Of a stretch of 64,000 nt of DNA, positions 46,089-54,955 are shown in pieces. Under the pieces are notes generated by a model that worked only from the letters and a program-made list of their open reading frames with translations, searched no databases and had not been told where the DNA came from. Numbering within the stretch: the first letter of the stretch is position 1; each line of letters opens with the position of its first letter. A program made the position numbers and the translations under genes. Source of the DNA: Nitrincola iocasae (GTDB lineage: Bacteria > Pseudomonadota > Gammaproteobacteria > Pseudomonadales > Balneatricaceae); contig NZ_CP044222.1 in NCBI RefSeq assembly GCF_008727795.1, positions 1,116,001 through 1,180,000 on the forward strand, given 5' to 3'.

Positions 46089-47878
46089 GCAGCGGTTGCC
46101 TTGTGTTCATAGAGTGGGAGCCAGACTTCAAAGCGTGCACCGCCTTTAGCATGACATTCAGCCCGGATGCTGCCGCCCAGGTCTTGCACTAGCCCGTAGC
46201 AGATAAACAGCCCAAGCCCCATGCCCTGGCCGACATTTTTGGTAGAGTAAAAGGGCTCGAACAGGTGCTTGATCTGTTCAGGCGCAAAACCGGGACCATT
46301 ATCCTCTACCTGCAACTGCCAGCCACCATTGGTTTCACTCAGGTGAATGCTGACGTGCGGATCGGGGGTTGAGGATACTGCATCCAGAGCGTTACTGAGC
46401 AGATTAACCAGTACCTGTTCGATACGGGCATCATCGCCACGAATCAGAGCCTGAGGCGGGTAGTCGGCTTGAATAGAGACTTGTTGTTGGTTGATGCGAT
46501 GTTCCAGCATTTCCAGCACAAAATCGATGCGTGCAGACCAGTCAACCGGTTGGGGTTGTGCTGGCGCCTGGCGCACAAACACTTTCAGTTGTGAAGTGAT
46601 ATCGCTCATGCGGCTGGTCAGTGTCATGATTTTATCCAGGGCAGTATCCACCTGTTCATAGAGGGCTCGCGTCAGTAGTTTGCGACCTGATGCCGCATAG
46701 GTACGTACGGCGGTGAGTGGTTGATTCAGCTCATGAGATAGCCCTGCGGCCATGATGCCCAATGCGGCGAGTTTTTCTGATTGTACTAATTCCCGTTGGA
46801 TGCGCTGCAGTTCAGAGGTGCGTTTCTCCAGTTCGGCAGTGCGATCAATAACCTGATCTTCCAGGCTGTCATTCAGGGCACGCAGCCGCTGTTCGGCTTT
46901 GAGTGCAGCCTGTGCTCTTCGACTTCGTTCGCGCATCCACAGCACGCCAGTGATGCAAAGAATATACAGAATCAGTACCAGGCCCGCGGTCAGAAAGGCG
47001 AACTGATAAAGAGGGGATACGGGCACCAGGTAATGAATTGTCCAGCCGGGGCGGGAGAGTTCCAGGGTTTTATTTAAATAGCCAGCCGTTTTTCCGTCGG
47101 CCTCCGGCATGACCTGAAAATAGTTACTGCGTTTTATCCCCAGCGGCTTGAGTTCGATAGAATCAAATTGACGATTACGGCGGATATCATCCAACTGGTT
47201 GTCTGAAAGCGCATCAATATAGCGGTATTTCCACTGTGGTTGGCTGGAAAGGACGATAATGTTGTTGGTATCAGAGACAAAGACTTTCTCGGCCGCCAAC
47301 TGCCAGTCTGCCTGCAACGGTTCCAGATCCACCTTGACTACGGCAACACCCTGATGCTCTCCACTTTGACTACTGGCACGCTCAGATAGAAAATAACCAG
47401 GTAGCCCAGTGGTGGTGCCGATGGCAAAAAATTCGCCATGACCTGAGCGAATGGCATCAGTGAAGTAAGGGCGGAAACGGTAATTATTGCCAATAAAACT
47501 TTCGGCTTCCTGGTAGTTACTCGATGCCAGTGTCTGCCCCTGTGCATCCATCAGGTAGATTTCATCGGCGAGTGAGGTGCTGCGGGTACGTGCCAGGAAC
47601 GCGTTGATATTATCGGCCAGCGGCGAATCAGGCTTGTCTAAAAGCCGCTTTACATCAGGAGTTTGTGTAATCATCCAGGGCAGGTAGTCATACTTGTTGA
47701 TCGCGCCTTCGAAGCTGCTGGCATAGAGGTTGAGGCGTTCATCCGCTTGTTGCAGTGCCTGCTCCCTGGCATGACTGAACCCCAGCCAGGCGGTCAGCAC
47801 CAGTAAAAATGGCAGCAGCAGAAAACCCACCAGCCAAATGCGGCGCATCTCCCAAACGGATCTGTCTGATTTTTGCAT
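46085..47878 (-). CDS. dctB: DctB-like sensor histidine kinase
   Basis: 597 residues. Helix at about 13-33, a periplasmic double Cache/PAS-type sensor at 35-290, second helix near 300-320, a coiled coil, then HisKA with the phospho-His in AAGLSHELNQPLTAVRTYA and an ATPase domain (NLLSNALDAV, VEDNGPGFAPEQ, GMGLGLFI). No HAMP is evident, as in DctB. It senses C4- or similar dicarboxylates in the periplasm and phosphorylates DctD. ATG 47878 is preferred; the frame opens at 47971. Confidence 0.9.
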   Translation of the reverse strand: MQKSDRSVWEMRRIWLVGFLLLPFLLVLTAWLGFSHAREQALQQADERLNLYASSFEGAINKYDYLPWMITQTPDVKRLLDKPDSPLADNINAFLARTRSTSLADEIYLMDAQGQTLASSNYQEAESFIGNNYRFRPYFTDAIRSGHGEFFAIGTTTGLPGYFLSERASSQSGEHQGVAVVKVDLEPLQADWQLAAEKVFVSDTNNIIVLSSQPQWKYRYIDALSDNQLDDIRRNRQFDSIELKPLGIKRSNYFQVMPEADGKTAGYLNKTLELSRPGWTIHYLVPVSPLYQFAFLTAGLVLILYILCITGVLWMRERSRRAQAALKAEQRLRALNDSLEDQVIDRTAELEKRTSELQRIQRELVQSEKLAALGIMAAGLSHELNQPLTAVRTYAASGRKLLTRALYEQVDTALDKIMTLTSRMSDITSQLKVFVRQAPAQPQPVDWSARIDFVLEMLEHRINQQQVSIQADYPPQALIRGDDARIEQVLVNLLSNALDAVSSTPDPHVSIHLSETNGGWQLQVEDNGPGFAPEQIKHLFEPFYSTKNVGQGMGLGLFICYGLVQDLGGSIRAECHAKGGARFEVWLPLYEHKATAA

Positions 47879-47930
47879 ATCCCGCCCTGAAATGTTTACA
47901 ACCTGCCATAATACAGGTCGTTGATACAAA

Positions 47931-47947
47931 GATAAGTGAATCTTATC
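47931..47947. promoter_or_regulatory. GATAAG/CTTATC inverted repeat between dctB and gcdH
   Basis: A perfect 6-base inverted repeat with a 5-base spacer, in the 244-base divergent gap. It may be an operator for either direction. Confidence 0.35.
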
Positions 47948-48058
47948 ACAGCCGTAAACCCGAGCGCACACCCCCGATTTTACTGGCTTTGGGTGGTTTT
48001 TAGTCAGAATTAGAGGGCGCTGTGACAGGGACGTAAAATAGAATTACTTGATTTCTCC

Positions 48059-48076
48059 TATTTATTATAATAAATA
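48059..48076. promoter_or_regulatory. 18-bp perfect AT-rich palindrome upstream of gcdH
   Basis: TATTTATTA and TAATAAATA form a perfect palindrome 47 bases before the gcdH ATG. It fits an operator of a dimeric regulator, but could also be a chance AT-rich site. Confidence 0.4.
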
Positions 48077-48122
48077 TAAGAAATGGCTTGGCCACATTAC
48101 AATTATCGCGGAGGCGCAAACA

Positions 48123-49301
48123 ATGATTTCGTTCCAGTGGGATGACCCGTTTTTTTTCGAGCAGCAGTTAACCGATGATGAGCGCCAGATTCAGGACGCC
48201 GCGCGCGCCTATTGTCAGGAGAAGCTACAGCCGCGTGTGCTGAGTGCGGCGCGTGAAGAGCGTTTTGATAAAGAAATAATGAATGAAATGGGCGAGATGG
48301 GACTGTTAGGCCCAACCGTTGCTGAAGTTTATGGTGGCGCGGGTGTGAACAGCGTGTCTTATGGTCTGATTGCGCGTGAGGTTGAGCGGGTGGATTCAGG
48401 CTATCGTTCAGCAATGAGTGTGCAGTCTTCACTAGTGATGCATCCAATCGAAGCCTACGGCAGTGAAGAGCAGAAGCAGAAATACCTGCCGAAACTGGCA
48501 ACCGCTGAACTGATTGGCTGTTTTGGTCTGACTGAGCCGGATCATGGTTCCGATCCGGGTTCGATGATTACTCGTGCGCGTAAAGTCGATGGCGGTTATC
48601 TGCTCAGCGGCCAGAAAATGTGGATCACCAACAGTCCGATTGCCGATATCGCCGTGGTTTGGGCCAAATCGGATGCCCATGATGGCAAGATTAAAGGCTT
48701 TATCGTTGAGCGCGGCACTGAAGGGTTCAGCACGCCGAAAATCAGCGGTAAGTTGTCTCTGCGAGCCTCTATCACCGGCGAAATCGTCCTGGATAACGCT
48801 TTTGTCCCTGAAGAAAATCTGCTGCCCGGCGCTACGGGTCTGTCGGGTCCGTTCGGCTGTTTGAATAAAGCCCGCTTTGGTATCGCCTGGGGCGTATTAG
48901 GTGCGGCGGAGTTCTGCTGGCACGCAGCACGCCAATACACCCTGGATCGTAAGCAGTTTGGTCGCCCGTTGGCGGCTACGCAGCTGATTCAGATGAAGCT
49001 GACCAATATGCAAACTGAAATCACCTTAGGTCTGCAGGCGGTATTGCAGGTCGGTCGTCTGATGGATGAGGGTAACTGGGCGCCGGAAATGATCTCTATG
49101 GTCAAGCGTAACAACTGCGGTAAAGCGCTGGATATCGCCCGCGTTGCCCGTGACATGCATGGCGGTAACGGGGTGTCTGATGAGTACGGCGTGATGCGCC
49201 ATATGGTGAACCTGGAGTCGGTGAATACCTATGAAGGTACTCACGATGTGCACGGTCTGATTTTGGGACGCGCACAAACCGGTATCCAGGCGTTTTTCTG
49301 A
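48123..49301 (+). CDS. gcdH: Glutaryl-CoA dehydrogenase
   Basis: 392 residues of the acyl-CoA dehydrogenase family. FAD-contact CFGLTEPDHGSDPGSM near residue 140, WITNSPIADIAVVWAK, and the catalytic Glu in NTYEGTHDVHGLILGRAQTG near the C-terminus, which is the form seen in GcdH. It oxidizes and decarboxylates glutaryl-CoA to crotonyl-CoA in lysine and glutarate breakdown. ATG 48123 follows GGAGG. The CoA-transferase gene follows by 25 bases. Confidence 0.93.
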   Translation: MISFQWDDPFFFEQQLTDDERQIQDAARAYCQEKLQPRVLSAAREERFDKEIMNEMGEMGLLGPTVAEVYGGAGVNSVSYGLIAREVERVDSGYRSAMSVQSSLVMHPIEAYGSEEQKQKYLPKLATAELIGCFGLTEPDHGSDPGSMITRARKVDGGYLLSGQKMWITNSPIADIAVVWAKSDAHDGKIKGFIVERGTEGFSTPKISGKLSLRASITGEIVLDNAFVPEENLLPGATGLSGPFGCLNKARFGIAWGVLGAAEFCWHAARQYTLDRKQFGRPLAATQLIQMKLTNMQTEITLGLQAVLQVGRLMDEGNWAPEMISMVKRNNCGKALDIARVARDMHGGNGVSDEYGVMRHMVNLESVNTYEGTHDVHGLILGRAQTGIQAFF

Positions 49302-49326
49302 TCACCAACCTATTGAGGTGACAAAT

Positions 49327-50538
49327 ATGCCGGCACAACCCTTACAGGGTGTCAGAGTACTGGATCTGTCCCGTATTCTGGCCGGCCCCTGGTGCAGCCA
49401 GCAGTTGGCTGATCTCGGGGCTGAAGTGATCAAAATCGAGCGTCCTGGCGAGGGTGATGATACACGTCGCTGGGGGCCGCCCTGGTTGGATAAGTCGCAT
49501 GAAGCCGCTTATTATCTGGGTGCAAACCGTGGTAAGCAGTCGGTGACCATCGATATGGCCAGTACCGACGGTCAGGCCTTGCTGCATCAACTGGTGCAAT
49601 CCTGTGATGTGGTACTGGAGAACTTCAAGGTGGGAGGTCTGAAAAAGTACCACCTGGATTATGCTTCGCTAAAAGTCATCAAGCCTGATCTGATCTATTG
49701 TTCCATTACCGGCTTTGGCCAGGACGGGCCTTACGCACAGCGTGCCGGTTATGACTTTATGATTCAGGGGATGGGTGGCTTGATGAGCCTCACCGGTCAG
49801 CCTGATTCTGAAGTGGGTGGTGGCCCGGTTAAGGTCGGTGTGGCGTTTGCTGATATCTTTACCGGTATGTATGCTGCCAACGCCATTATGGCAGCCTTGC
49901 TGCAGCGTCAGCGTACCGGTGAGGGCACCTATATTGATCTGGCACTGCTGGATGTGCAGGTAGGTGTACTGGCGAATCAGGCACTTAATTACCTGACCTC
50001 AGGCGATGTGCCGCAGCGGTTAGGTAATGCGCATCCGAACATCGTGCCGTATCAGTCCTTTGCGACCGCTGATGGGCATATTATTCTGGCGGTGGGGAAT
50101 GATGGACAGTTTCGGCGCTTTTGTGAAACGGCAGGCTGTGCAGCCTTAGCCGATGATCCACGCTTTGCCAGCAATGCCTTGCGCGTGCAGCATCGGAATG
50201 AATTAATCCCGTTGTTGCTTGAACCTATGCGTGGCAAAACCACTGATGAGTGGCTGGTGTCACTGGAGCAGGTGGGTGTGCCTTGTGGGCCGATAAATAC
50301 CCTCGACCGTGTGTTTGACGATCCTCAGGTGAAACACCGTGGTTTGAAGATCACCCGTTCACATCCTGAAGATGGCGAAGTCAGTCTGGTCAGCAACCCC
50401 ATTCGTTTTAACGGCGAAGCACTCAATGCCCCCACCGCACCGCCAATGCTTGGAGAACACACAGAGGCTATTTTGAGTCGTCACCTGGGGCTTGATGCCC
50501 AGGCGTTGGCAGATCTCAAAGCCAAGGGTGTTATTTGA
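49327..50538 (+). CDS. Class III CoA-transferase, probable succinyl-CoA:glutarate CoA-transferase
   Basis: 403 residues of the CaiB/BaiF family. LQGVRVLDLSRILAGPWCSQ at the N-terminus, the catalytic Asp in LALLDVQVGVLANQALNY, and PVKVGVAFADIFTGMYA. It moves CoA between acids through an Asp-CoA ester. Next to gcdH it would turn glutarate into glutaryl-CoA. ATG 49327 follows GAGGTG; GTG 49318 is the longer option. A REP cluster follows the stop. Confidence 0.87.
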   Translation: MPAQPLQGVRVLDLSRILAGPWCSQQLADLGAEVIKIERPGEGDDTRRWGPPWLDKSHEAAYYLGANRGKQSVTIDMASTDGQALLHQLVQSCDVVLENFKVGGLKKYHLDYASLKVIKPDLIYCSITGFGQDGPYAQRAGYDFMIQGMGGLMSLTGQPDSEVGGGPVKVGVAFADIFTGMYAANAIMAALLQRQRTGEGTYIDLALLDVQVGVLANQALNYLTSGDVPQRLGNAHPNIVPYQSFATADGHIILAVGNDGQFRRFCETAGCAALADDPRFASNALRVQHRNELIPLLLEPMRGKTTDEWLVSLEQVGVPCGPINTLDRVFDDPQVKHRGLKITRSHPEDGEVSLVSNPIRFNGEALNAPTAPPMLGEHTEAILSRHLGLDAQALADLKAKGVI

Positions 50539-50550
50539 TTTCGCGACAGT

Positions 50551-50740
50551 GTAGGAGCCCGCTCTGCGGGCGATTTGGTGGGGTTCTTTTGTAGGAGCCC
50601 GGTCTCCGGGCGAACTCTACAGGGTCATGTATTTGTAGGAGCCCGGTCCCCGGGCGAATTCAGGGTCATGCTTTTGTAGGAGCCCGGTCTCCGGGCGAAT
50701 TCGCTCGCGGAGCGAGCTCCTACAAGTGAGCTCCCACAAG
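50551..50740. repeat. REP cluster after the CoA-transferase gene
   Basis: Four direct REP copies (50551-50573, 50591-50613, 50635-50657, 50676-50698) spaced 40-44 bases, then an inverted copy (50700-50723) and a further CTCCCAC tail (50731-50737). Spacers 2 and 3 share CAGGGTCATG. It lies between convergent genes, a usual place for REPs. Confidence 0.92.
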
Positions 50741-50748
50741 GATTTTTA

Positions 50749-51138
50749 TCAGAGCTCTTCTATCTGTCGGCGGATATCGGCGATTTTACGCTCCATCACT
50801 TTTTCAAGGTGATCGATTTCATCTAGCAGTATTTCTTTACGGCCCTTGGCGGTGTGCATTTCGTCGGCCAGTTTTTCCAGCTCAGTCAGTGCACGCAGGA
50901 AGTAGGGGGATGACTCGGAAGTTTCGCGATAGGACACCTTGCCTTCGTTCACTCGAACTGTTTTAACCTGGCGCTTGAATTTGAATTTTTTGCTTTTGGC
51001 AAACCATTCGCCTGGATCGCGGTGAAAGTAAATTTTCAGTATATCCATATCACCTTCCTGGCGCGTAGAAAACTTCTCGATTTCGGAGACGTCTTCAACT
51101 CCCATTTCGGCTAGTGTCTTAAATTTCTCAACGGTCAT
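50749..51138 (-). CDS. DUF3461-like protein
   Basis: 129 residues. KTLAEMGVEDVSEIEKFSTR followed by DMDILKIYFHRDPGEWFAKS and KKFKFKRQVKTVRVN is the DUF3461 pattern; a coiled coil of charged residues ends the protein. Function unknown; soluble, cytoplasmic. ATG 51138 is chosen over 51189 because relatives begin with a short lead to the GV motif. Confidence 0.8.
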   Translation of the reverse strand: MTVEKFKTLAEMGVEDVSEIEKFSTRQEGDMDILKIYFHRDPGEWFAKSKKFKFKRQVKTVRVNEGKVSYRETSESSPYFLRALTELEKLADEMHTAKGRKEILLDEIDHLEKVMERKIADIRRQIEEL

Positions 51139-51261
51139 AATGCCACTCTCTTTTGGCTGCGGGCTTTGGTGCGGGTAACTGTACGACATTAGTATAGCGC
51201 AAGGGATTGAAATGGTTTAGGGATGAATCAAAAAATATTGACTGATGCAGGAGCGGCGCAA

Positions 51262-51299
51262 TAAAAAAAGCCAGGATGTCTGTTGTGGACATCCTGGCT
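51262..51299 (-). terminator. Rho-independent terminator after gabT
   Basis: Perfect 12-base stem AGCCAGGATGTC/GACATCCTGGCT (51269-51280, 51288-51299) with a 7-base loop, followed on the minus strand by a T run (51263-51268). It ends the six-gene operon that begins at 58487. Confidence 0.93.
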
Positions 51300-51324
51300 G
51301 TCATTTGTCTGAAACTAGCCGCAA

Positions 51325-52599
51325 TCAGGCAAGTTCAGCAAAACACTCGCTGATGATGTCCAGTCCCTGCTGCAGTTGAGCGTCGGGTACTGTCAGAGGT
51401 ACCAGAATACGCACAACGTTGCCGTAAAGACCGCAGGAAATCAGGATCAGACCCTTATCACGTGCTTTAGCGACTACTTTTGCGGTAAGTTCAGGTTGTG
51501 GCTGACCTTGCTCATCGATCAGTTCTATCGCGATCATGGCACCCAGACCACGCACATCCGCAATGACTTTGTGCTGCTGCGACAGATTGGTCAGGTAATC
51601 GCGAAGAGTTGTGCCAACAACCTTGGCACGATCCAGTAGCTGCTCTTCCTCGAATACCTGTAACACGCCTAATGCGGCTGCGCAGGCTGTTGGGCTGCCG
51701 CCATAGGTACCACCCAGGCCACCGGGTGCAATACTGTCCATAATGTCAGCTTTGCCGACAATACCTGACAGCGGGAAACCACCGGCAATGGATTTGGCAA
51801 AGGTGGTGATATCCGGCTCGACTCCCATCTGCTCCATGGCAAAGAAAGTACCGGTGCGGCCTGCACCTGTCTGGACTTCATCAGCAATCAGCAGAATACC
51901 GTGCTTGTCACAAATCTCACGCAGGGCTGCCATGAAGGCTTTCGGTGCGACATAGAAACCGCCTTCGCCCTGAACGGGTTCGAGAATGATGGCGGCAATG
52001 TTGCAGGCTTCTGCATCAAATTTGAAGATACGCTCGATAGAGGCAATAGCCTCTTCAGTGCTGATACCATGCATTTCACAGGGGTAGAGGGCACGGTAAA
52101 CATCACCGGGCATCAGACCCATGCCACTGGAGTAAGGAGCGATTTTACCGGTCAGAGCCAGTGTTGCCAGGGTGCGGCCATGATAACCAGCGCCAAAGGC
52201 GATAACACCGGTGCGCCCGGTGTGTGCCCGCGCTACTTTGAGGGCGTTTTCAACGGCTTCTGCACCGGTGGTGAATAGCGCGCTTTTCTTGGCAGATGGA
52301 CCGGTGGCCAGCGCATTGATTTTTTCACATACCGCTACGTAGGGCTCATAACCCATCACCATGAAACAGGTGTGTGACAGTTTTTCCAGCTGTTCGGCAA
52401 CCGCCTGCTTGACCGTGTCATGCAGATGGCCGGTATTCAAAACGGCAATACCGCCAGCAAAATCGATAAACTTGCGTCCCTCTACATCAGTCAAGGTAGC
52501 GTTTTTTGCCGAATCGATAAACAGCGGGTGGGCGAGGCCAACGCCTCTGGCAACAGCCTGATTTTTCCGCTCTATCATGCCAGCATTGGTTTTACTCAT
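51325..52599 (-). CDS. gabT: 4-aminobutyrate transaminase
   Basis: 424 residues, class III aminotransferase. Landmarks: FIDFAGGIAVLNTGH, TTGAEAVENALKVARAHTGR, ILLIADEVQTGAGRTG, and the cofactor Lys in ITTFAKSIAGGFPLSGIVG. It turns GABA and 2-oxoglutarate into succinate semialdehyde and glutamate. It follows gabD by 25 bases, and a strong terminator follows. The gene is last in the polyamine-type transporter operon. Confidence 0.93.
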   Translation of the reverse strand: MSKTNAGMIERKNQAVARGVGLAHPLFIDSAKNATLTDVEGRKFIDFAGGIAVLNTGHLHDTVKQAVAEQLEKLSHTCFMVMGYEPYVAVCEKINALATGPSAKKSALFTTGAEAVENALKVARAHTGRTGVIAFGAGYHGRTLATLALTGKIAPYSSGMGLMPGDVYRALYPCEMHGISTEEAIASIERIFKFDAEACNIAAIILEPVQGEGGFYVAPKAFMAALREICDKHGILLIADEVQTGAGRTGTFFAMEQMGVEPDITTFAKSIAGGFPLSGIVGKADIMDSIAPGGLGGTYGGSPTACAAALGVLQVFEEEQLLDRAKVVGTTLRDYLTNLSQQHKVIADVRGLGAMIAIELIDEQGQPQPELTAKVVAKARDKGLILISCGLYGNVVRILVPLTVPDAQLQQGLDIISECFAELA

Positions 52600-52624
52600 G
52601 ATCGTTTTTCTCCAGATTATATAT

Positions 52625-54079
52625 TCAGATATTGATGCAGAGGTATTTCATTTCCAGGTATTCTTCAATGCCATGACGTGAACCTTCACGTCCCAGACCT
52701 GAAGATTTAACGCCACCGAAGGGTGCCACTTCTGTGGAAATTACGCCGGTGTTAATGCCGACCATGCCGTACTCAAGTGCTTCAGCGACACGCCAGACAC
52801 GACCGAGGTCTCGGGCATAGAAGTAAGCTGCCAGGCCATATTCGGTGTCATTGGCCATATGAATCACGTCAGCTTCATCTTCAAAGGCGAACAGTGGTGC
52901 CAGTGGGCCGAAGGTCTCTTCACGGGCAATCAACATATCGGGCGTTGCGCCGGTGATGATGGTCGGTTCAAAGAAGGTTCCGCCCAGTGAATGAGGGCTA
53001 CCGCCGGTGGTCAGCTTGGCACCCTTGCTGAGTGCATCTTCCAGGTGGCTTTGTACTTTTTTGACCGCATTGGCATCGATCAATGGACCGGTAGTGACGC
53101 CGTCTTCCAGACCGTTACCGACTTTGAGTTTTGCCACCGCGACGGCGAATTTCTCGGCGAAGGCATCGTAGACACCTTTCTGCACATAGATGCGGTTAGC
53201 GCATACACAGGTCTGACCGGCGTTACGGTATTTGGAAATGATTGCCCCTTCTACGGCAGCATCCAGATCAGCATCATCAAATACTACAAACGGGGCATTA
53301 CCACCCAGTTCCAATGACAGTTTTTTCAGTGTCGGTGCACACTGTTGCATCAGCTTGATCCCCACACCGGTAGAGCCGGTGAAGGAGAGCTTACGCACCA
53401 CATCACTGCTGCAGAACACATTGCCGACAGCAATGGAGTCTTCTGCAGTGGCCGTTACAACGCTGAGTACGCCCGGTGGAATACCCGCTTCTTCTGCCAG
53501 TTGAACCAGTGCAAGTGCGGAAAAGGGGGTTTGTGGTGCTGGCTTGAGCACCATGGTGCAACCGGCAGCCAATGCTGGTGCGGCTTTACGGGTAATCATC
53601 GCTGATGGGAAGTTCCAGGGCGTGATCGCAGCCGCGACACCGATGGGCTGACGAATAACCACAATGCGTTTGTCAGCCTGATGACCAGGAATGGTCTCGC
53701 CATAGACACGCTTGGCTTCTTCAGCGAACCACTCAACAAAGGATGCGGCATAGGCAATCTCACCCTTGGCTTCAGCCAGAGGTTTGCCCTGTTCCAGGGT
53801 CATCAGACGACCCAGATCATCCTGGTGCTGCATCATCAAATCAAACCAGCGGCGCAGGATTACAGCTCGTTCTTTAGCTGTTTTAGCGCGCCAGGCCGGT
53901 AGGGCTGCCTCAGCGGCGTCAATGGCAGCCTGTGTTTCAGCCGCGCCCATGCTGGGTACTTCACCCAGCTTGTCTCCCGTGGCCGGGTTGTGAATGGCAT
54001 AGGTTTTACCTGAGTCGGCATTGACCCATTGGCCATTGATGTAAGCCTGCTGTCTAAACAGCTGCATCGCTTGTAACAT
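52625..54079 (-). CDS. gabD: Succinate-semialdehyde dehydrogenase (NADP-type)
   Basis: 484 residues of the aldehyde dehydrogenase superfamily. PWNFPSAMITRKAAPALAAG, the Glu in LELGGNAPFVVFDDADLD, and the catalytic Cys in GQTCVCANRIYVQ. The two Cys around the active site are seen in GabD. It oxidizes succinate semialdehyde to succinate. ATG 54079 has GGAG six bases before it; the TTG at 54091 is upstream of that. Confidence 0.93.
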   Translation of the reverse strand: MLQAMQLFRQQAYINGQWVNADSGKTYAIHNPATGDKLGEVPSMGAAETQAAIDAAEAALPAWRAKTAKERAVILRRWFDLMMQHQDDLGRLMTLEQGKPLAEAKGEIAYAASFVEWFAEEAKRVYGETIPGHQADKRIVVIRQPIGVAAAITPWNFPSAMITRKAAPALAAGCTMVLKPAPQTPFSALALVQLAEEAGIPPGVLSVVTATAEDSIAVGNVFCSSDVVRKLSFTGSTGVGIKLMQQCAPTLKKLSLELGGNAPFVVFDDADLDAAVEGAIISKYRNAGQTCVCANRIYVQKGVYDAFAEKFAVAVAKLKVGNGLEDGVTTGPLIDANAVKKVQSHLEDALSKGAKLTTGGSPHSLGGTFFEPTIITGATPDMLIAREETFGPLAPLFAFEDEADVIHMANDTEYGLAAYFYARDLGRVWRVAEALEYGMVGINTGVISTEVAPFGGVKSSGLGREGSRHGIEEYLEMKYLCINI

Positions 54080-54097
54080 AGGTTTCTCCAATCAAAT

Positions 54098-54119
54098 CCG
54101 CGGGTTGCTTATCCCGCGG
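54098..54119 (-). promoter_or_regulatory. Intercistronic hairpin between the last permease gene and gabD
   Basis: CCGCGGG and CCCGCGG form a 7-base perfect stem with an 8-base loop. There is no T run on the minus strand, so it is more likely an mRNA stability or processing site than a terminator. Confidence 0.5.
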
Positions 54120-54126
54120 TTGGTTA

Positions 54127-54951
54127 TCAGGCGTGACCACGCAGTTTTTCACTGCGGCGTCTGAGTAGCTCCATAACCAGCAGGAGCACTACGGACATTA
54201 AAATCAGAATAGTTGCCATGGCAGCGATTGCCGGGCTGATATTTTCACGTATACCGGAGAACATCTGAATCGGCAGAGTGCGTTCAGTCGGGCTGGCAAT
54301 AAACAGGGCTACCACCACCTCATCGAAGGAGGTGGCGAAGGCAAATAAGCCACCCGAAGCAACACCGGGAACAATCTGAGGCAGTACCACGGTGAAAAAT
54401 ACCCGCACTGGACTGGCTCCCAGACTGGCGCCAGCTCGCATTTGGTTGTAGTCAAAGCCCTGTAGCGTGGCGTTCACGGTAATGACCACAAAAGGGACAC
54501 CCAGCACGGCATGTGCAATCACCAGTCCGGTGTAACTGTTTAACAGTCCGAGATCAGCAAAAAAGAAATACATACCCACGGCCACAATCACCAAGGGTAC
54601 AACCATAGGCGAAATCAGCAGGGCCAGAATCATGCCTTTTCCAGGGAAATCAGCACGGTTTAAACCCACCGCGGCGAGTGTACCGAAGAACATGGCCAGC
54701 ACTGTCGCCATTGGCGCTACGATCAAGCTGTTTTTGAGGGAGTCCACCCAAGGACCATCACTGAATATTTCCCGATACCAACGTAGTGAAAAGTCGTTAA
54801 TGGGATAGGTCAGAAAACTGTCTGCATTAAACGACAGCGGAATAATGACCAGCACCGGCAGCATCAGGAACACCAGAATCAGTCCGCAGAAAATTCTGAA
54901 GGTCCAGAACCAGATGTGTTCGACCGGGGAAGCATAGGGTTGTAAGCTCAT
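54127..54951 (-). CDS. Polyamine-type ABC transporter permease (PotC/PotI-like)
   Basis: 274 residues with six helices. The inner-membrane ABC loop (EAA motif) is in MRAGASLGASPVRVFFTVVLPQIVPG near residue 180. It opens with SPVEHIWFWTFRIFCGLILVFLMLPVLV like PotC/PotI. It pairs with the next gene upstream to form the pore. The overlapping context gives a four-gene importer. Confidence 0.9.
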   Translation of the reverse strand: MSLQPYASPVEHIWFWTFRIFCGLILVFLMLPVLVIIPLSFNADSFLTYPINDFSLRWYREIFSDGPWVDSLKNSLIVAPMATVLAMFFGTLAAVGLNRADFPGKGMILALLISPMVVPLVIVAVGMYFFFADLGLLNSYTGLVIAHAVLGVPFVVITVNATLQGFDYNQMRAGASLGASPVRVFFTVVLPQIVPGVASGGLFAFATSFDEVVVALFIASPTERTLPIQMFSGIRENISPAIAAMATILILMSVVLLLVMELLRRRSEKLRGHA

Positions 54952-54955
54952 GATA

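Noticed and set aside
46085..47971. Longer start for the DctB-like kinase
   Set aside because: The first 31 codons carry no family feature, while ATG 47878 has a GGGCGGG site close before it and a proper N-terminal helix after it.
50551..50723. Evenly spaced repeats that resemble a CRISPR array
   Set aside because: The repeats are 23-base GC palindromes of the REP family found all over the window, one is inverted, the spacers share sequence, and no cas gene is present.
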